64,000 nt of DNA from Bradyrhizobium frederickii (GCF_004570865.1 NZ_SPQS01000008.1:248001-312000), one strand, 5' to 3'. Positions 28,839-38,110 are shown, counted from the stretch's first letter. A program made the numbers and translations. Notes: generated by a model not told the origin, from the letters alone.

Positions 28839-29576
28839 ATGTTCCGCAAGAAATCCAGCGAAGCCGCCGTAGAGCATTCGCCGCCGCAAGTCGACGCATC
28901 GGTGCCGCGCGCGCCGGCGGTTCGGGAGAAGCTTGATTGCGCCCTTGGAGCGCTGGCCGAGCTCGAGGCGCAGGGGGCGGAATACGCGCTCCAGGCGGCC
29001 GAGCGAGAGCCTGGGGCAGCGGATAAGCTGGCTGGCCACCGCAGCAGGATCGAGGCCGCCAGAACGGCTGTTGCCGAGCTACGCGCGGCCTTGCAGCTGG
29101 CGCAACGCCAGGACAACGAGGCGGAGCTTGCTTACCAGGCGGCTGCCCGCGACCAGCAACTGCGCGATTTCGCGGCGACAGCCGAGGAGTGGACGCGGGT
29201 TGGCGTCGAGCTGGCCGAACATCTGGAAAAAGCGGCTGGCTTGCGCATCAGGCTCGGGACACTTTCGGAGGAGTTGCAGCGGCAACTTCCCATCGGCATC
29301 GTCCCGCATCCGGTCGACTTCAAGACCGTAGACATCCTGGTGGGCGGTGTCGCGAACCCGACCGCGATCGATGCTCTGCTCGCCGGCGAGATGTTCAAGC
29401 ACGGCCAGCCGAATGCATTCCTGCCCGGCGCGCGGCCGCCGCACGCGCTACTGGCGCACGATAGGCCTTCCATCGAACCCGCGGCCACCGCGCTCCGCCG
29501 TGCCGGCGCGTACTTCGTCGGCCTCCTGCGTGACCGTTTTGACGCGCTCAAATCTCACACTTCGGAGGCCGCATGA
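28839..29576 (+). CDS. Hypothetical coiled-coil protein
   Basis: 245 residues from the ATG at 28839 (MFRKKSSEA). Residues 35-140 are Ala/Glu/Arg/Leu-rich and predicted to form a long coiled coil. The C-terminal part (IVPHPVDFKTVDILVGG) is more mixed. It is coupled to the next gene by an ATGA overlap. No family is recognised; its position among small phage-like genes suggests a phage-derived accessory. Confidence 0.6.
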   Translation: MFRKKSSEAAVEHSPPQVDASVPRAPAVREKLDCALGALAELEAQGAEYALQAAEREPGAADKLAGHRSRIEAARTAVAELRAALQLAQRQDNEAELAYQAAARDQQLRDFAATAEEWTRVGVELAEHLEKAAGLRIRLGTLSEELQRQLPIGIVPHPVDFKTVDILVGGVANPTAIDALLAGEMFKHGQPNAFLPGARPPHALLAHDRPSIEPAATALRRAGAYFVGLLRDRFDALKSHTSEAA

Positions 29577-30049
29577 CCGATCAGACCCAGACGCCGGCGA
29601 CCCCAGCCGAGGCGCGTGCGCAGATCGACGTTCTCTCGAGTAACGTTGAATTCGGCTCCAAGCTCTTGTCGGGCGACGTGGCAGCGACGCAGCAGTGGAA
29701 CGACTTGCATGGCGTGCTGGGAAAAGGCGGGGATGAAATCGAGAACGCCATGAATGGCGTGATCCTCGGAGCCGACACGATCCCCGACGGCGACTCCAAG
29801 CGCCTCGCCGAGGGCGCGTCCTGGATGCGCAGTCTTGGCTTGTCCGATGGCGTGGTCCGCGAAGCGTTGGAGGGCGCCGGCGTCACCAAGGAAGAATACC
29901 GCATGGTTTCGGACTGGCGGACTCGACACATGAATGATCCGGCGTTCTCAAAGCGCTTTCTCGCTGGCGACGCGGAGGCGGTCCGGCTGATGACCACAGC
30001 AAACGTCGTGCTCTCAAACGGCATCAAGGGCGAACGGAAAGGCTTCTGA
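29573..30049 (+). CDS. Hypothetical phage-like protein
   Basis: 158 residues, soluble and mostly helical, starting MTDQTQTPATPAEA. It has an ARAQIDVLSS segment and a GVTKEEYRMVSDWRTRHMND segment. I associate this kind of protein with rhizobial prophage regions, without a known function. It overlaps the upstream gene by four bases and is 2 bp from the next. Confidence 0.6.
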   Translation: MTDQTQTPATPAEARAQIDVLSSNVEFGSKLLSGDVAATQQWNDLHGVLGKGGDEIENAMNGVILGADTIPDGDSKRLAEGASWMRSLGLSDGVVREALEGAGVTKEEYRMVSDWRTRHMNDPAFSKRFLAGDAEAVRLMTTANVVLSNGIKGERKGF

Positions 30050-30051
30050 AC

Positions 30052-30243
30052 ATGTTCGAATATCAAATCGACGTCGTCGACCCGAAGAGCAACGAAGAGC
30101 GGCAAGTCACCGTATCGGTCACGCCTCTCGAGCGCGCGCGGGCGAAGCGCAGCAGCGACTGGATGCGCGCAATTCAGGATCTCGCGCGACCGCTGATCCC
30201 GGCCGGCTTCTTGCCGATCGGTAATCGCGTCCGCCTGCTTTAG
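30052..30243 (+). CDS. Small hypothetical protein
   Basis: 63 residues (MFEYQIDVVDPKSNEE...), in a tight run with its neighbours, starting 2 bp after the previous stop. The sequence has a beta-strand pair then a basic helix. No family is recognised. Confidence 0.5.
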   Translation: MFEYQIDVVDPKSNEERQVTVSVTPLERARAKRSSDWMRAIQDLARPLIPAGFLPIGNRVRLL

Positions 30244-30253
30244 GACACCGACC

Positions 30254-30475
30254 ATGGCCGATCATTTCATCGCTGTTGCCCGCGGGCTCCAAGGCACCAA
30301 GCAGACCGACTTCACCACCGGCACATCGTCGAGCGCGGCATCAGGGATCGAGTTGCGAATTCTCGACGGCGCTGGCTGGACAAAGAAAGATGCTGTGCTC
30401 GCACTGAAGGCATTCGAGCGCTTCCTGGAGACCGCACCTTGGGTCGCGGCCGCCGGGGTCGACGTGAAATTGTGA
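30254..30475 (+). CDS. Small hypothetical protein
   Basis: 73 residues beginning MADHFIAVARGLQGTK, 10 bp after the previous gene. It contains FTTGTSSSAASGIELRI and a final helix. It looks like a small phage-type structural or accessory protein. The next 238 bp hold no clear gene, although the frame of the following gene is open back to 30594. Confidence 0.5.
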   Translation: MADHFIAVARGLQGTKQTDFTTGTSSSAASGIELRILDGAGWTKKDAVLALKAFERFLETAPWVAAAGVDVKL

Positions 30476-30713
30476 GGCTCCAGGGGCTTGCGTGAGCCCT
30501 TTCATCAAGGCTTGGCGGTTCGCCTTGGGAGACTGAACCGCCACTTCGTTGCGTAACGCGTACAGCCCCGCAAGGACAAGGCTGCATCAGTGAACCGCCC
30601 CGAGCCTCGCGCTCGATACGGCACCAGAAAGGAGACGACCGGGCCGCGAAGACGACACCCCGGAACTGACGAACGCCTTCACCGGCGCTCGTTCAATTCA
30701 GGCTATCGTTTCG

Positions 30714-32576
30714 ATGCTCGCTCATTCCTTCAAGAGGCTTGCGCCCGCTGCAGCGCTTGTCGCGTCGCTAGTGCTGCCAGTCATCGCCGCGGCCCAGACC
30801 TTCCCAACCGTGCCGTCAGGGACCGTCATCGGCCGGACCCAGTCAGGGACCGGGCCCGCGCAGGCGATCCCGTTCTCGCAGCTCATCGCGTCGATGCTGT
30901 CGAGTTCGCTAGATCTCAACACGATCAACGTCAACTCGGTTGTCTACAAGGGCTCGACCAGCGGGCAGGCGACCATCAGCGCCCAGGCCGCAGCCGGAAC
31001 TCCGACCATCAAATGGCCGACGCAATCCGGTACGGTGGCGACCGGGGCAACCTCTCCGATTGTCCTCGATGCCGTCACTGGCGTTATTAGTTGCCCGACC
31101 TGCGCGACAAGCTTCGTTGCGGCATCTCCGATTGTCGCCTCCCGCGCCCTCGCGCAGACGCTGAACCTATCGGACTTCGACGGAGTGGTGACAGCAGGTC
31201 ACGCCTCTGCCGGCGATGGCGGCGGGGCTACGTTCAAAAAGATCGCCGGCACGTTCCTTGATACCCGCGCGCTGACCGGTTCGATCACGACGAACGGCAC
31301 CTCCGGCTGCACCAATGGCACCTATTACGGTGTGGACCTCGACGGTGGCTCCGGACGAGGTCTGACGGGATCGGTCAGCGTGGCAGGCGGCGTTATCACT
31401 GCCATAACCCCGGCGTTCACCTCGTCGGCCGGGTATGCCGCTGGCGATGTGCTCTCGATCGGTAGCACCATTCCGGGCTGCTCCGGATCCAAGACTTACA
31501 CCATCGCAACTGTTACCACCCCGACGGGCTCTTTCACCGACGCAGTCGGCAATAAGTTTCAGATCGTCTTCCCGGCGGAAGGCCTCGACGCGCGCGCGAT
31601 GGGCGTCAAGTTCGATTGGGACGGCACCGATGGCACAGCCACCGACAACTTCACCACGCTGCAAAATGCGCTGAGCTTCGCTTATTACAAGACGAACACT
31701 CGCTCCGATCTCGGCGGCGCGCTCGGCGGACTGGTGCTGCTTGCCAAGGGCACCGCGATGGTGGGCTGCAGCGGAACCGCGGCGCTGGTCTCGCCCTATG
31801 GCGTGAAGGTAAAGGGGCAAGGTAACTACACTACCGTCATCAAGTTCTGCGACACGTTCTCCGCTGGTGCAAATCAGTGGGAGCTTTGCGACAAGACGAG
31901 CCATCTCGCGTGTTTCGGAACGCTGCTGGAAGACTTCCAGATCTTCAATGTCGTCGGCACCAACGGCAATTCTTCGCGCTCGGTGGTCTACACCAACAAC
32001 GCGCAGCATGAGGCCGGGATGCGCCGCATGGCGATCTATCCAGGCGGCTGCGGGCGCGGCGTCACATATGAGACAGGCTACGGCGGCGCGACCTACATTC
32101 TGTTGGACAGCGTCGAGTTCAAGGGCGGTAAGTCGGATGCGAACTGCGGAGGCGCTGGCGGCGCGCAGGTCTACATCAACTATGGTTCGACACAGGTCCT
32201 GGTCCACAATCTAAACGTATCCGGCTTTTCTTCCGGTTCTGGAGGTCCCAGGGCCAACGGCCTCGCAATCGACGGCGGGTTCGTCGACATCGTCGGCTTC
32301 CACACCGAGCAGGTCATCAATCCTGTTACCCTCAATATCCCCACGGATATTTCCAAGGGCATGGTGAGAGCGCGCTCAGTTGTTGGTGGCGTCGACTGCG
32401 TGGGTCTGTTCTCCCTGTCCGGCGTGAACATTGCCGGAAATTTCATGTTAAGCCCGCCGATGGCCCTCAACGGCTGCACGCGGCTGGTCACGAACGGACA
32501 ATCCGGAGCGACCACGAATCTGACGTCCGTGTCTGCAACTGATGTTGTGTTCACCCCTAATCCACGCGCTTGGTAA
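30714..32576 (+). CDS. Secreted tail-spike-like (pectate-lyase fold) protein
   Basis: 620 residues. A signal peptide is clear: basic start (HSFKRL), hydrophobic core and cleavage after VIAAA. Next comes a Ser/Thr/Gly-rich segment with KGSTSGQATISAQ, of the kind found in phage tail proteins. Residues 250-600 are Gly/Asn/Thr/Val-rich with the rhythm of a right-handed parallel beta helix (FKGGKSDANCGGAGG, HNLNVSGFSSGS). This fold is typical of tail spikes and polysaccharide lyases. No catalytic residues can be named. The frame is open for about 40 codons upstream without an obvious start. Confidence 0.65.
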   Translation: MLAHSFKRLAPAAALVASLVLPVIAAAQTFPTVPSGTVIGRTQSGTGPAQAIPFSQLIASMLSSSLDLNTINVNSVVYKGSTSGQATISAQAAAGTPTIKWPTQSGTVATGATSPIVLDAVTGVISCPTCATSFVAASPIVASRALAQTLNLSDFDGVVTAGHASAGDGGGATFKKIAGTFLDTRALTGSITTNGTSGCTNGTYYGVDLDGGSGRGLTGSVSVAGGVITAITPAFTSSAGYAAGDVLSIGSTIPGCSGSKTYTIATVTTPTGSFTDAVGNKFQIVFPAEGLDARAMGVKFDWDGTDGTATDNFTTLQNALSFAYYKTNTRSDLGGALGGLVLLAKGTAMVGCSGTAALVSPYGVKVKGQGNYTTVIKFCDTFSAGANQWELCDKTSHLACFGTLLEDFQIFNVVGTNGNSSRSVVYTNNAQHEAGMRRMAIYPGGCGRGVTYETGYGGATYILLDSVEFKGGKSDANCGGAGGAQVYINYGSTQVLVHNLNVSGFSSGSGGPRANGLAIDGGFVDIVGFHTEQVINPVTLNIPTDISKGMVRARSVVGGVDCVGLFSLSGVNIAGNFMLSPPMALNGCTRLVTNGQSGATTNLTSVSATDVVFTPNPRAW

Positions 32577-32642
32577 TGCAGGATCGTATGCTGTCGGGGA
32601 AGTCGCATGTTTCGGCACGCAGTGATGTGGACCTGGGGCGCG

Positions 32643-33458
32643 TTACGGATCATCGCTAAAACGCGATAACCGGTCTCGCAGTGAAACAATCTCGGCACGA
32701 ACTCGCTCAATTGGATTCTCAATTTTCAGTACAGGCGCGGCGGCGCGGTATCGGGCCTGCTCTCTTACACGCGAGAGTTCATTGAACAGCTCGACAAAGC
32801 GTCGGTCAACGTTGCCAAGCTTTGACCACCAGTTGATCTTGGCTCCGACCGTGCGATGAGTTCTGACCTCGTCTTCGTGGGCCGCTGTGATCAGCCTTGC
32901 CCTGGCCAGCAATTCCGACGAATTGTATAAGTTATCGATGAAGGGACCTTGAAGACCCTGCGACAATGCAAACTCTGCAGTGGCCGCGAATTGCTCTGCC
33001 GATGCGACCAAGTCTGCGGCACTTCGTTTATTCTGTTGGAAATCGAAGAAGATCTGCCACTTTCCATCGTCGTGCTTATAAACGGTCAGATGGCCGGCGT
33101 CGGCGTCGGCAAGGTCTAGTTCGTACCGCTGAAATTTGGCGATGTCGGATGAGTAAACGGGATCACCAGCCTTGACCGCCCTTGTGGTCTCTATCTCAAA
33201 CGCCCCGCTGATCTCGCCGTTGAACCGTACCTCCGGGGGTTGCCTCGATCTAAAAAGCACCTGAGCGCACCGCAAGTGAAATGGAATTTTGAGCGTGCCT
33301 GCCGTTACTCTGCGGTGTACCTCCGGATTGAACCAAAGGTTGAAAGCCTGCAAAAGCGTTCGCTCTGGTCCGAACACATGGTCGGGAATGTCGAATTGTA
33401 GCGGCCCTTCGTCGGTGTCTATCATACCCGCTCTCCAATCAAGTCCGGTTCCATCCAC
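32643..33458 (-). CDS. Hypothetical protein, possibly HEPN-like C-terminal half
   Basis: 271 residues, no family firmly recognised. The N-terminal half is mixed alpha/beta. Residues 170-245 are helical, with the pattern LYNSSELLARARLI, RTHRTVGAKIN and ELFNELSRVREQARY, which is reminiscent of HEPN-type helical domains. A clear R-x4-6-H catalytic pair is not evident. It lies 133 bp downstream of the HEPN gene on the same strand and may be its partner. Confidence 0.6.
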   Translation of the reverse strand: MDGTGLDWRAGMIDTDEGPLQFDIPDHVFGPERTLLQAFNLWFNPEVHRRVTAGTLKIPFHLRCAQVLFRSRQPPEVRFNGEISGAFEIETTRAVKAGDPVYSSDIAKFQRYELDLADADAGHLTVYKHDDGKWQIFFDFQQNKRSAADLVASAEQFAATAEFALSQGLQGPFIDNLYNSSELLARARLITAAHEDEVRTHRTVGAKINWWSKLGNVDRRFVELFNELSRVREQARYRAAAPVLKIENPIERVRAEIVSLRDRLSRFSDDP

Positions 33459-33591
33459 GACGACTATTAATGAACGCGAGCGCGGCCTTCGCTACAGCTG
33501 GAGTGTTGTTATCCTGGTACGGTTTTGTCCCTTACGCCGCAATGCAGCGGCAGCGGTTCGAAACGCCCCAACGGCCGATGCGAGACGTAAA

Positions 33592-34749
33592 TTATTTCCT
33601 CTCTATGACGGCTCCAGTGGCTGGATCTATCTCTTGACCATGCTTGTTTACACGTATCGCGGTTATCGTTGGCAGGACGACGTTTTCGATTTTCGGGTCG
33701 TTCGGATCGCCATGAGTTCCCATCATCATGTGAGCTTTCATGGTCACTTGGTGCCGGACCACAGTATCGGGCGAACCGAGCACCAATTGATCGACCTGAC
33801 TTTGCTTGAGCTGGAGCGCATTAAAAATCGCGGCAAAAGCTGTTTGCCAAATGAAGTCGACTGCATATGCGATCTCAAACCCCGCGACGCGCTCCTTAAT
33901 TTCGTCCTCGATTTCGGATCGAGTTCGGCCGTGCATTATACCATTTCTGATAAAAAATAGGTCGCGCTGCATGTCAGGCGACACGTTGAGACGATCGAGC
34001 AATGCTTGGATTGCTTGCTTCTGAAACGGCCTGTGCTCCGGCACGCAATTGCAGGTCGGACAGAATAAGTCTGATCGGCAATGTGGACATTTGTCGGTCA
34101 CGCGGGCGGTGCTCTTTGTTAGCTCCGCGATCAACTCGAGAACGAACCAGAAGTATTGGAATTGATCTTCCGGAAATGTTGCCCTGACGCCGGCCGAGAA
34201 CCAACGCATGGGCGTTCTTAGCCGTGCGATTCCATGACAGCTCTCTAATTGAGCGGTAGTAGTTAGGTTATCGAGCGCAAGATCCGCCCACCTTTCGGTG
34301 CCGCCGTCCTGTCCTCCATACACATAGGCCTGTCTAACCTCTAAGCCCGGCGTCCAATCCATAAGGAAACGCAATCGCGAGGCCCGAAACGAACAACTTG
34401 TTGCGAAACTTAGCGTGTCCAAAATTTCCCTGATCCGCGCGTCAGCAAGCGCCTCAGCTTCTTTGATATCTATGGCGTGAACGATCAACTGAGCCGCCAG
34501 TGCTTCGCTCGGGAGGTCGCTTTTGCCGGCGTTCTGAATGGACAATTCGCAATCCCGTAAACGGATCTTTAGCTCGGGGAGATCCGGCGAAAGGATGAGT
34601 GAAGACTCTATCCTGAAGTCGGCGATCCAACGCTTTAACGTGGCATCTGGAGCTGAGACCATATGCAGACCCATTGATTCGGCTTTGCCGCAGCATGACA
34701 CGCCGAACGAGTGTGCGCCGCACATCTCGCGCTTGTCCCACCTATTCAC
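33592..34749 (-). CDS. ApeA-like HEPN-domain protein, candidate anti-phage RNase
   Basis: 385 residues from a GTG at 34749; later ATGs at 34725 or 34674 are possible starts. The C-terminal half carries a zinc-ribbon-like stretch (CPHC and CPTC pairs), then the HEPN catalytic pattern R-x4-H as RNGIMHG (R268 to H273), in the helical context FFIRNGIMHGRTRSEIEDEI. ApeA-type HEPN proteins are known abortive-infection RNases carried by phage satellites. The N-terminal region may be the sensor. Function is inferred from the motif and the element context. Confidence 0.65.
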   Translation of the reverse strand: MNRWDKREMCGAHSFGVSCCGKAESMGLHMVSAPDATLKRWIADFRIESSLILSPDLPELKIRLRDCELSIQNAGKSDLPSEALAAQLIVHAIDIKEAEALADARIREILDTLSFATSCSFRASRLRFLMDWTPGLEVRQAYVYGGQDGGTERWADLALDNLTTTAQLESCHGIARLRTPMRWFSAGVRATFPEDQFQYFWFVLELIAELTKSTARVTDKCPHCRSDLFCPTCNCVPEHRPFQKQAIQALLDRLNVSPDMQRDLFFIRNGIMHGRTRSEIEDEIKERVAGFEIAYAVDFIWQTAFAAIFNALQLKQSQVDQLVLGSPDTVVRHQVTMKAHMMMGTHGDPNDPKIENVVLPTITAIRVNKHGQEIDPATGAVIERK

Positions 34750-34839
34750 AGCCGGTGGATTGTCTGAATTGAGCCTTTGACGTGCCGCGACTCAGGCGCC
34801 GCCTTCGCGGGCGCGATTCTGCGCTTGGTGGAGGCGAAA

Positions 34840-35757
34840 ATGGCAAATGCTCAGCAGCCAGCTTGGATCGAGGCCCATCGTGCTGGCTGTCTCAAATGGC
34901 GTGGTGCCCCTCCGGGTATGCCGGCCGAGCTCGCCGACGAATTCATGACGAATCTTAAGGCGGGCAGCACCATCCGCAAATTAACCTCGGGCATGAAGGA
35001 ATTTGGCCCGTCGCTGGTGAGCTATTCGCGTTTCAAGAAGCATTGCGAATTGCATCCTGAGTGGGCCGCAGAAGCGTGGCGAATTTCGAAGATCAATGGA
35101 GATTTCGGGAAAGGGCACAACAGGATCAAAACTCACTGTAAATTTGGACATCCTTTCGCTACCTATCAACGCCTGAACTTCGACAAGGGCAGCGTAATTC
35201 GGAAGTGCAACATGTGTCACTTCCTGAGATATAAGGAGGGTGGGCGGGTTAAGCCCGAGATTATGGTGAAGGTGAAAGCAGAGCTCGAACGTGGCGCCAC
35301 CATCAGTTCCTTGACCGCTTCCGGCAAGCCGACCCGACTGCTTGCCCATCACGCCTTCAAGCGCGCTAGGCGCGAAAATCCTGAGATAGATATACTTGCC
35401 GCGAAAGTTATCGAGGGCTCGCGATCGCGCGCCCTTCGCACACGGTGGACCCGCGTCCACAACGAGATCAGGCGGGAGCAAAACAACGACTACTACATGA
35501 TCCGTGCGCTGCTGCCGGTGAGCTTCCCGGACAAGGACGACGTGGTCGGCGCGATCTTTGAGGACCTGCTGACGGGTGCCCTAAAGCGCGAGAACGTGCG
35601 AGCTCGTGTGAAATCCTACGTTGCTGCGCACAATAAGCTCTTCCCCACTAAGTACGCCAAGTTCGGCGAAAGCCCGCTGCTTTCATTAGACGAGGCCATC
35701 TTCGAGGACGGCACCAGCACCAGGGGCGACAACGTGAGCCGCGGCCTTTGGGACTGA
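34840..35757 (+). CDS. Zinc-finger (HNH-like) protein with sigma-like C-terminus
   Basis: 305 residues from the ATG at 34840, which follows a strong ribosome-binding site (GGAGGCG); an in-frame start at 34777 is less likely. Residues 100-135 hold a zinc-binding pattern, CKFGHPF then CNMCHFLR, as in phage HNH-type proteins. The C-terminal 60 residues (SPLLSLDEAIFEDGTSTRGD) resemble the SLD..-DDG segment of sigma-70-like proteins in rhizobial phage elements. DNA binding is likely; whether it is a nuclease or a regulator is open. Confidence 0.6.
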   Translation: MANAQQPAWIEAHRAGCLKWRGAPPGMPAELADEFMTNLKAGSTIRKLTSGMKEFGPSLVSYSRFKKHCELHPEWAAEAWRISKINGDFGKGHNRIKTHCKFGHPFATYQRLNFDKGSVIRKCNMCHFLRYKEGGRVKPEIMVKVKAELERGATISSLTASGKPTRLLAHHAFKRARRENPEIDILAAKVIEGSRSRALRTRWTRVHNEIRREQNNDYYMIRALLPVSFPDKDDVVGAIFEDLLTGALKRENVRARVKSYVAAHNKLFPTKYAKFGESPLLSLDEAIFEDGTSTRGDNVSRGLWD

Positions 35758-35878
35758 GCCCTTGTAGGCCGCACGATGCGGTGCCGGCGGCCTACGCCGG
35801 CTACCGTTCCGCACGATCGGCGCCGACAATGGATTGAAGCTCAACCGCCCCAGCAGGGCAAGCAAGGGCATGGATTGG

Positions 35879-36037
35879 CTATTTGGGACCGAAGGCGCTC
35901 AGGAGCCCGATTAGCACGGGTATCAGGGCGACGCAGGCCCATAAAGCTGGCGCGCCGGAGTTTAGACCGGCAATGAAGATCCCAATGCCAAAGCCGACGA
36001 TAAACGCCGAGATCGCATAGGCAACTATTGTGTCCAT
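35879..36037 (-). CDS. Small membrane protein
   Basis: 52 residues from ATG 36037, preceded by GAGGG at good spacing. Two hydrophobic segments (TIVAYAISAFIVGFGIGIF and ALWACVALIPVLIGLLS) fill almost the whole protein. The frame is open further upstream, but that part is not protein-like. Small two-helix membrane proteins are common in phage islands (holin-like or antiholin-like), but there is no direct evidence for that role. Confidence 0.5.
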   Translation of the reverse strand: MDTIVAYAISAFIVGFGIGIFIAGLNSGAPALWACVALIPVLIGLLSAFGPK

Positions 36038-36442
36038 CGCTCGACCCTCAAACAACAGGATCGATGCCTTAAGGACGCGCCGCGTCAACAAACGTTCCAG
36101 CGCGCCGAAGCGCCCCGAAAGGGGATAGACAAAATTCACCAAATCATGGTGGACTGGCAGTTGGGTTTGATCACCCGGACCGAGAATAGAGCCGCATTCC
36201 CTGGCAGGAATTTGCCCTGACGCCTGGCAGCGTTGGGCGGCGGCTGACGAGCCTTTTAGGCTCTCAACGGACGCGCTTGGCGGCGCGGCTCCGAACCCGT
36301 CCATATTGGCCGGGGGCGAGCGTGCTGTCCAGAGGGGCAACCCTTAAAAGCGTCTCGACCAGTCTTCTCGGCTGGTGATCAACCCCCGGCTGCCGGTCTG
36401 TCACCGGCGACGGCTTTGATCGGCCGAAACCGAGAGACCACC
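36038..36442. other. Non-coding stretch with two hairpins
   Basis: No gene is supported. Two perfect short hairpins are visible: GAGCCT-TTT-AGGCTC at 36249-36263 and GCCGGT-CTGTC-ACCGGC at 36392-36408, the second ending 34 bp before the next start. They could be leader structures; neither has a T run. Confidence 0.5.
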
Positions 36443-36901
36443 ATGTCCAACCTTATCCGTTTCCCCGGCGGCTCTAATGCCGCACGCGCATCATCGAATG
36501 CTGCGGCCGACGATGGCCCGACGCAGGCTTCCCGCGATCGGCAGTGGGTGCTGCAGGATATCCAGCGGCACGTCGCGGCCCGCGACGCCTATACCCAGGC
36601 AGCCCTACGGGCAGCGTTGATGGCGGAGCAAAACATGCCCGTCGCCCAGATCGGCCAGGCCAACCTGGAGGCGGTCCAGGCTTATGAAGAAATGCGAGAG
36701 GCGGCGAGGAATCTGCTCTTAGTTATGCCCACCGAACTGACAGCGCTTATCGACCTCTTGCTCTACCTAGAGCGAAATTTCAGCATTCTTCCGATGGAGA
36801 TCACCCACGCTTCCGGGTGCGGTCAATCGCTTGCATTCGACGTGCTCCGGACTGTGAGGTTGTCGCTCCGCAAGATCGCGCAATACGGGAAGAGCAGATG
36901 A
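36443..36901 (+). CDS. Hypothetical helical protein
   Basis: 152 residues from ATG 36443 (MSNLIRFPGGSN). The N-terminus is Ala/Ser-rich and probably unstructured; from residue 30 the protein is helical (QDIQRHVAARDAYTQAALRAAL). MSNLIRFP starts are common among small Bradyrhizobium proteins of unknown function. No domain is recognised. Confidence 0.6.
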   Translation: MSNLIRFPGGSNAARASSNAAADDGPTQASRDRQWVLQDIQRHVAARDAYTQAALRAALMAEQNMPVAQIGQANLEAVQAYEEMREAARNLLLVMPTELTALIDLLLYLERNFSILPMEITHASGCGQSLAFDVLRTVRLSLRKIAQYGKSR

Positions 36902-37042
36902 AGCGCCGGCGTCGAGATCACAGAAAGTGCGACCGGCGGCGGCTGATGACGCACCGCCGACGGCTGCGACGTTAGTTTTCCACAACTTCGGCGGCGCTGG
37001 CGTCTTGTTTCAGTGCCGCCGGTCTGGCGGCATCAAGGCCAA

Positions 37043-37807
37043 ATGGAATCGAACAATCTTCCTGGTCTTACACCTATTGCAGTCTTGGTGCTGTTCACTG
37101 CCCTGACCTTATTGCTGACAGCCGGGATCCCCATCCTCTTGGCTCCAGAGCCGGTGAAAGTATCCGATTGGCTTGGCTTTTCTGGTGCGGTTGTTGGTGC
37201 ACTCGTCACCTTGAGCGCCGCGATTATCGCCTGGCGGGCAGTTCAAAAACAGATCGAAGCTCAGCGCATCATAGCGGAAAGACAGGCTGCAATTCAGAGC
37301 TATGATGTTCTTCATAGGCTTGCGACCACCCTCGAAGACGAACTGCGTCTCGCCCTTGCGCTAGGTGAGGTCGCTCACACATCGTCCATGATAGATGAGT
37401 TCAGGCAGAAATGGCCAGTCGACATCATTGCGGCCGGTCTTCTACACGCCCGATACCAGGACGCGAAGGATAGGCTTAGGGCCCTTCGAAATGAATGGGC
37501 CGTTGCTGACACCAAGAGGTGGCAATTTAGAAATGCGCTTGAAGCGCGCATGAACTTCGAAGAGGCTATCGTCGAGCTTGAACAGAGACTGAACACAGAT
37601 ACAGCGCTTCTCTTGATGATTAAAGACACCGATCTCACCGATACGAAAAAGGTGATCGAAAGACAGAAGATCGTGGACAAAATTTCCTTCTTAGATGTAG
37701 CTGCGAAGGTGCATGTGGCACGCACGAACTATACGACAGCGATTAACAAGGAAATTGCGAGCTTACTGCCCAAACTGGAAGAAATTCGGTCTTTAGCGAA
37801 GCTATGA
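37043..37807 (+). CDS. Membrane-anchored coiled-coil protein
   Basis: 254 residues from ATG 37043 (MESNNLPGL). Two N-terminal membrane helices (about residues 10-33 and 43-62) are followed by a long cytoplasmic helical region with heptad-like spacing (AVQKQIEAQRIIAERQAAIQ). A two-helix anchor plus coiled coil is also found in putative membrane-effector proteins of defence islands. No family is firmly recognised. It reads toward the SEFIR gene. Confidence 0.6.
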   Translation: MESNNLPGLTPIAVLVLFTALTLLLTAGIPILLAPEPVKVSDWLGFSGAVVGALVTLSAAIIAWRAVQKQIEAQRIIAERQAAIQSYDVLHRLATTLEDELRLALALGEVAHTSSMIDEFRQKWPVDIIAAGLLHARYQDAKDRLRALRNEWAVADTKRWQFRNALEARMNFEEAIVELEQRLNTDTALLLMIKDTDLTDTKKVIERQKIVDKISFLDVAAKVHVARTNYTTAINKEIASLLPKLEEIRSLAKL

Positions 37808-38110
37808 ACGAGGCCCCCGGCTGGGGCCGCCCACTATCGCAAGCCTTGGGTTGCCTCGATCGAAATTCGGGCGGACGTCAGCGCCGCGGCTTCCGCAGCC
37901 CTGACAGATGAACTGCGGCTCGATGTCGGACAGCCGCACCTCATCGCCCCAACGGTCAGCGTCGAGAGCAATGTGACGGCCGCAATGGCAATAGACCAGG
38001 ACGCCGCGCACGCCCATGCCGCGCATCTCGCCGAAGGTGATCTTGAGCGGTCGACCGTCGGCGTGCGTGGGTGTGTGGCGGCGGGCAGGGCGGGGCATGG
38101 CGCCATCCAA
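37802..38110 (-). CDS. Zinc-binding hypothetical protein
   Basis: 102 residues (or 98 from the second Met). It matches a small rhizobial family with the wording TFGEMRGMGVRGVLVYC, then CHCGRHIALDADRWGDEVRLSDIE, then FICQGCGSRGADVRP. The C-x-C and C-x2-C pairs suggest one zinc site. Function unknown. Its 3' end overlaps the end of the coiled-coil gene by 6 bp. Confidence 0.7.
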   Translation of the reverse strand: MDGAMPRPARRHTPTHADGRPLKITFGEMRGMGVRGVLVYCHCGRHIALDADRWGDEVRLSDIEPQFICQGCGSRGADVRPNFDRGNPRLAIVGGPSRGPRS

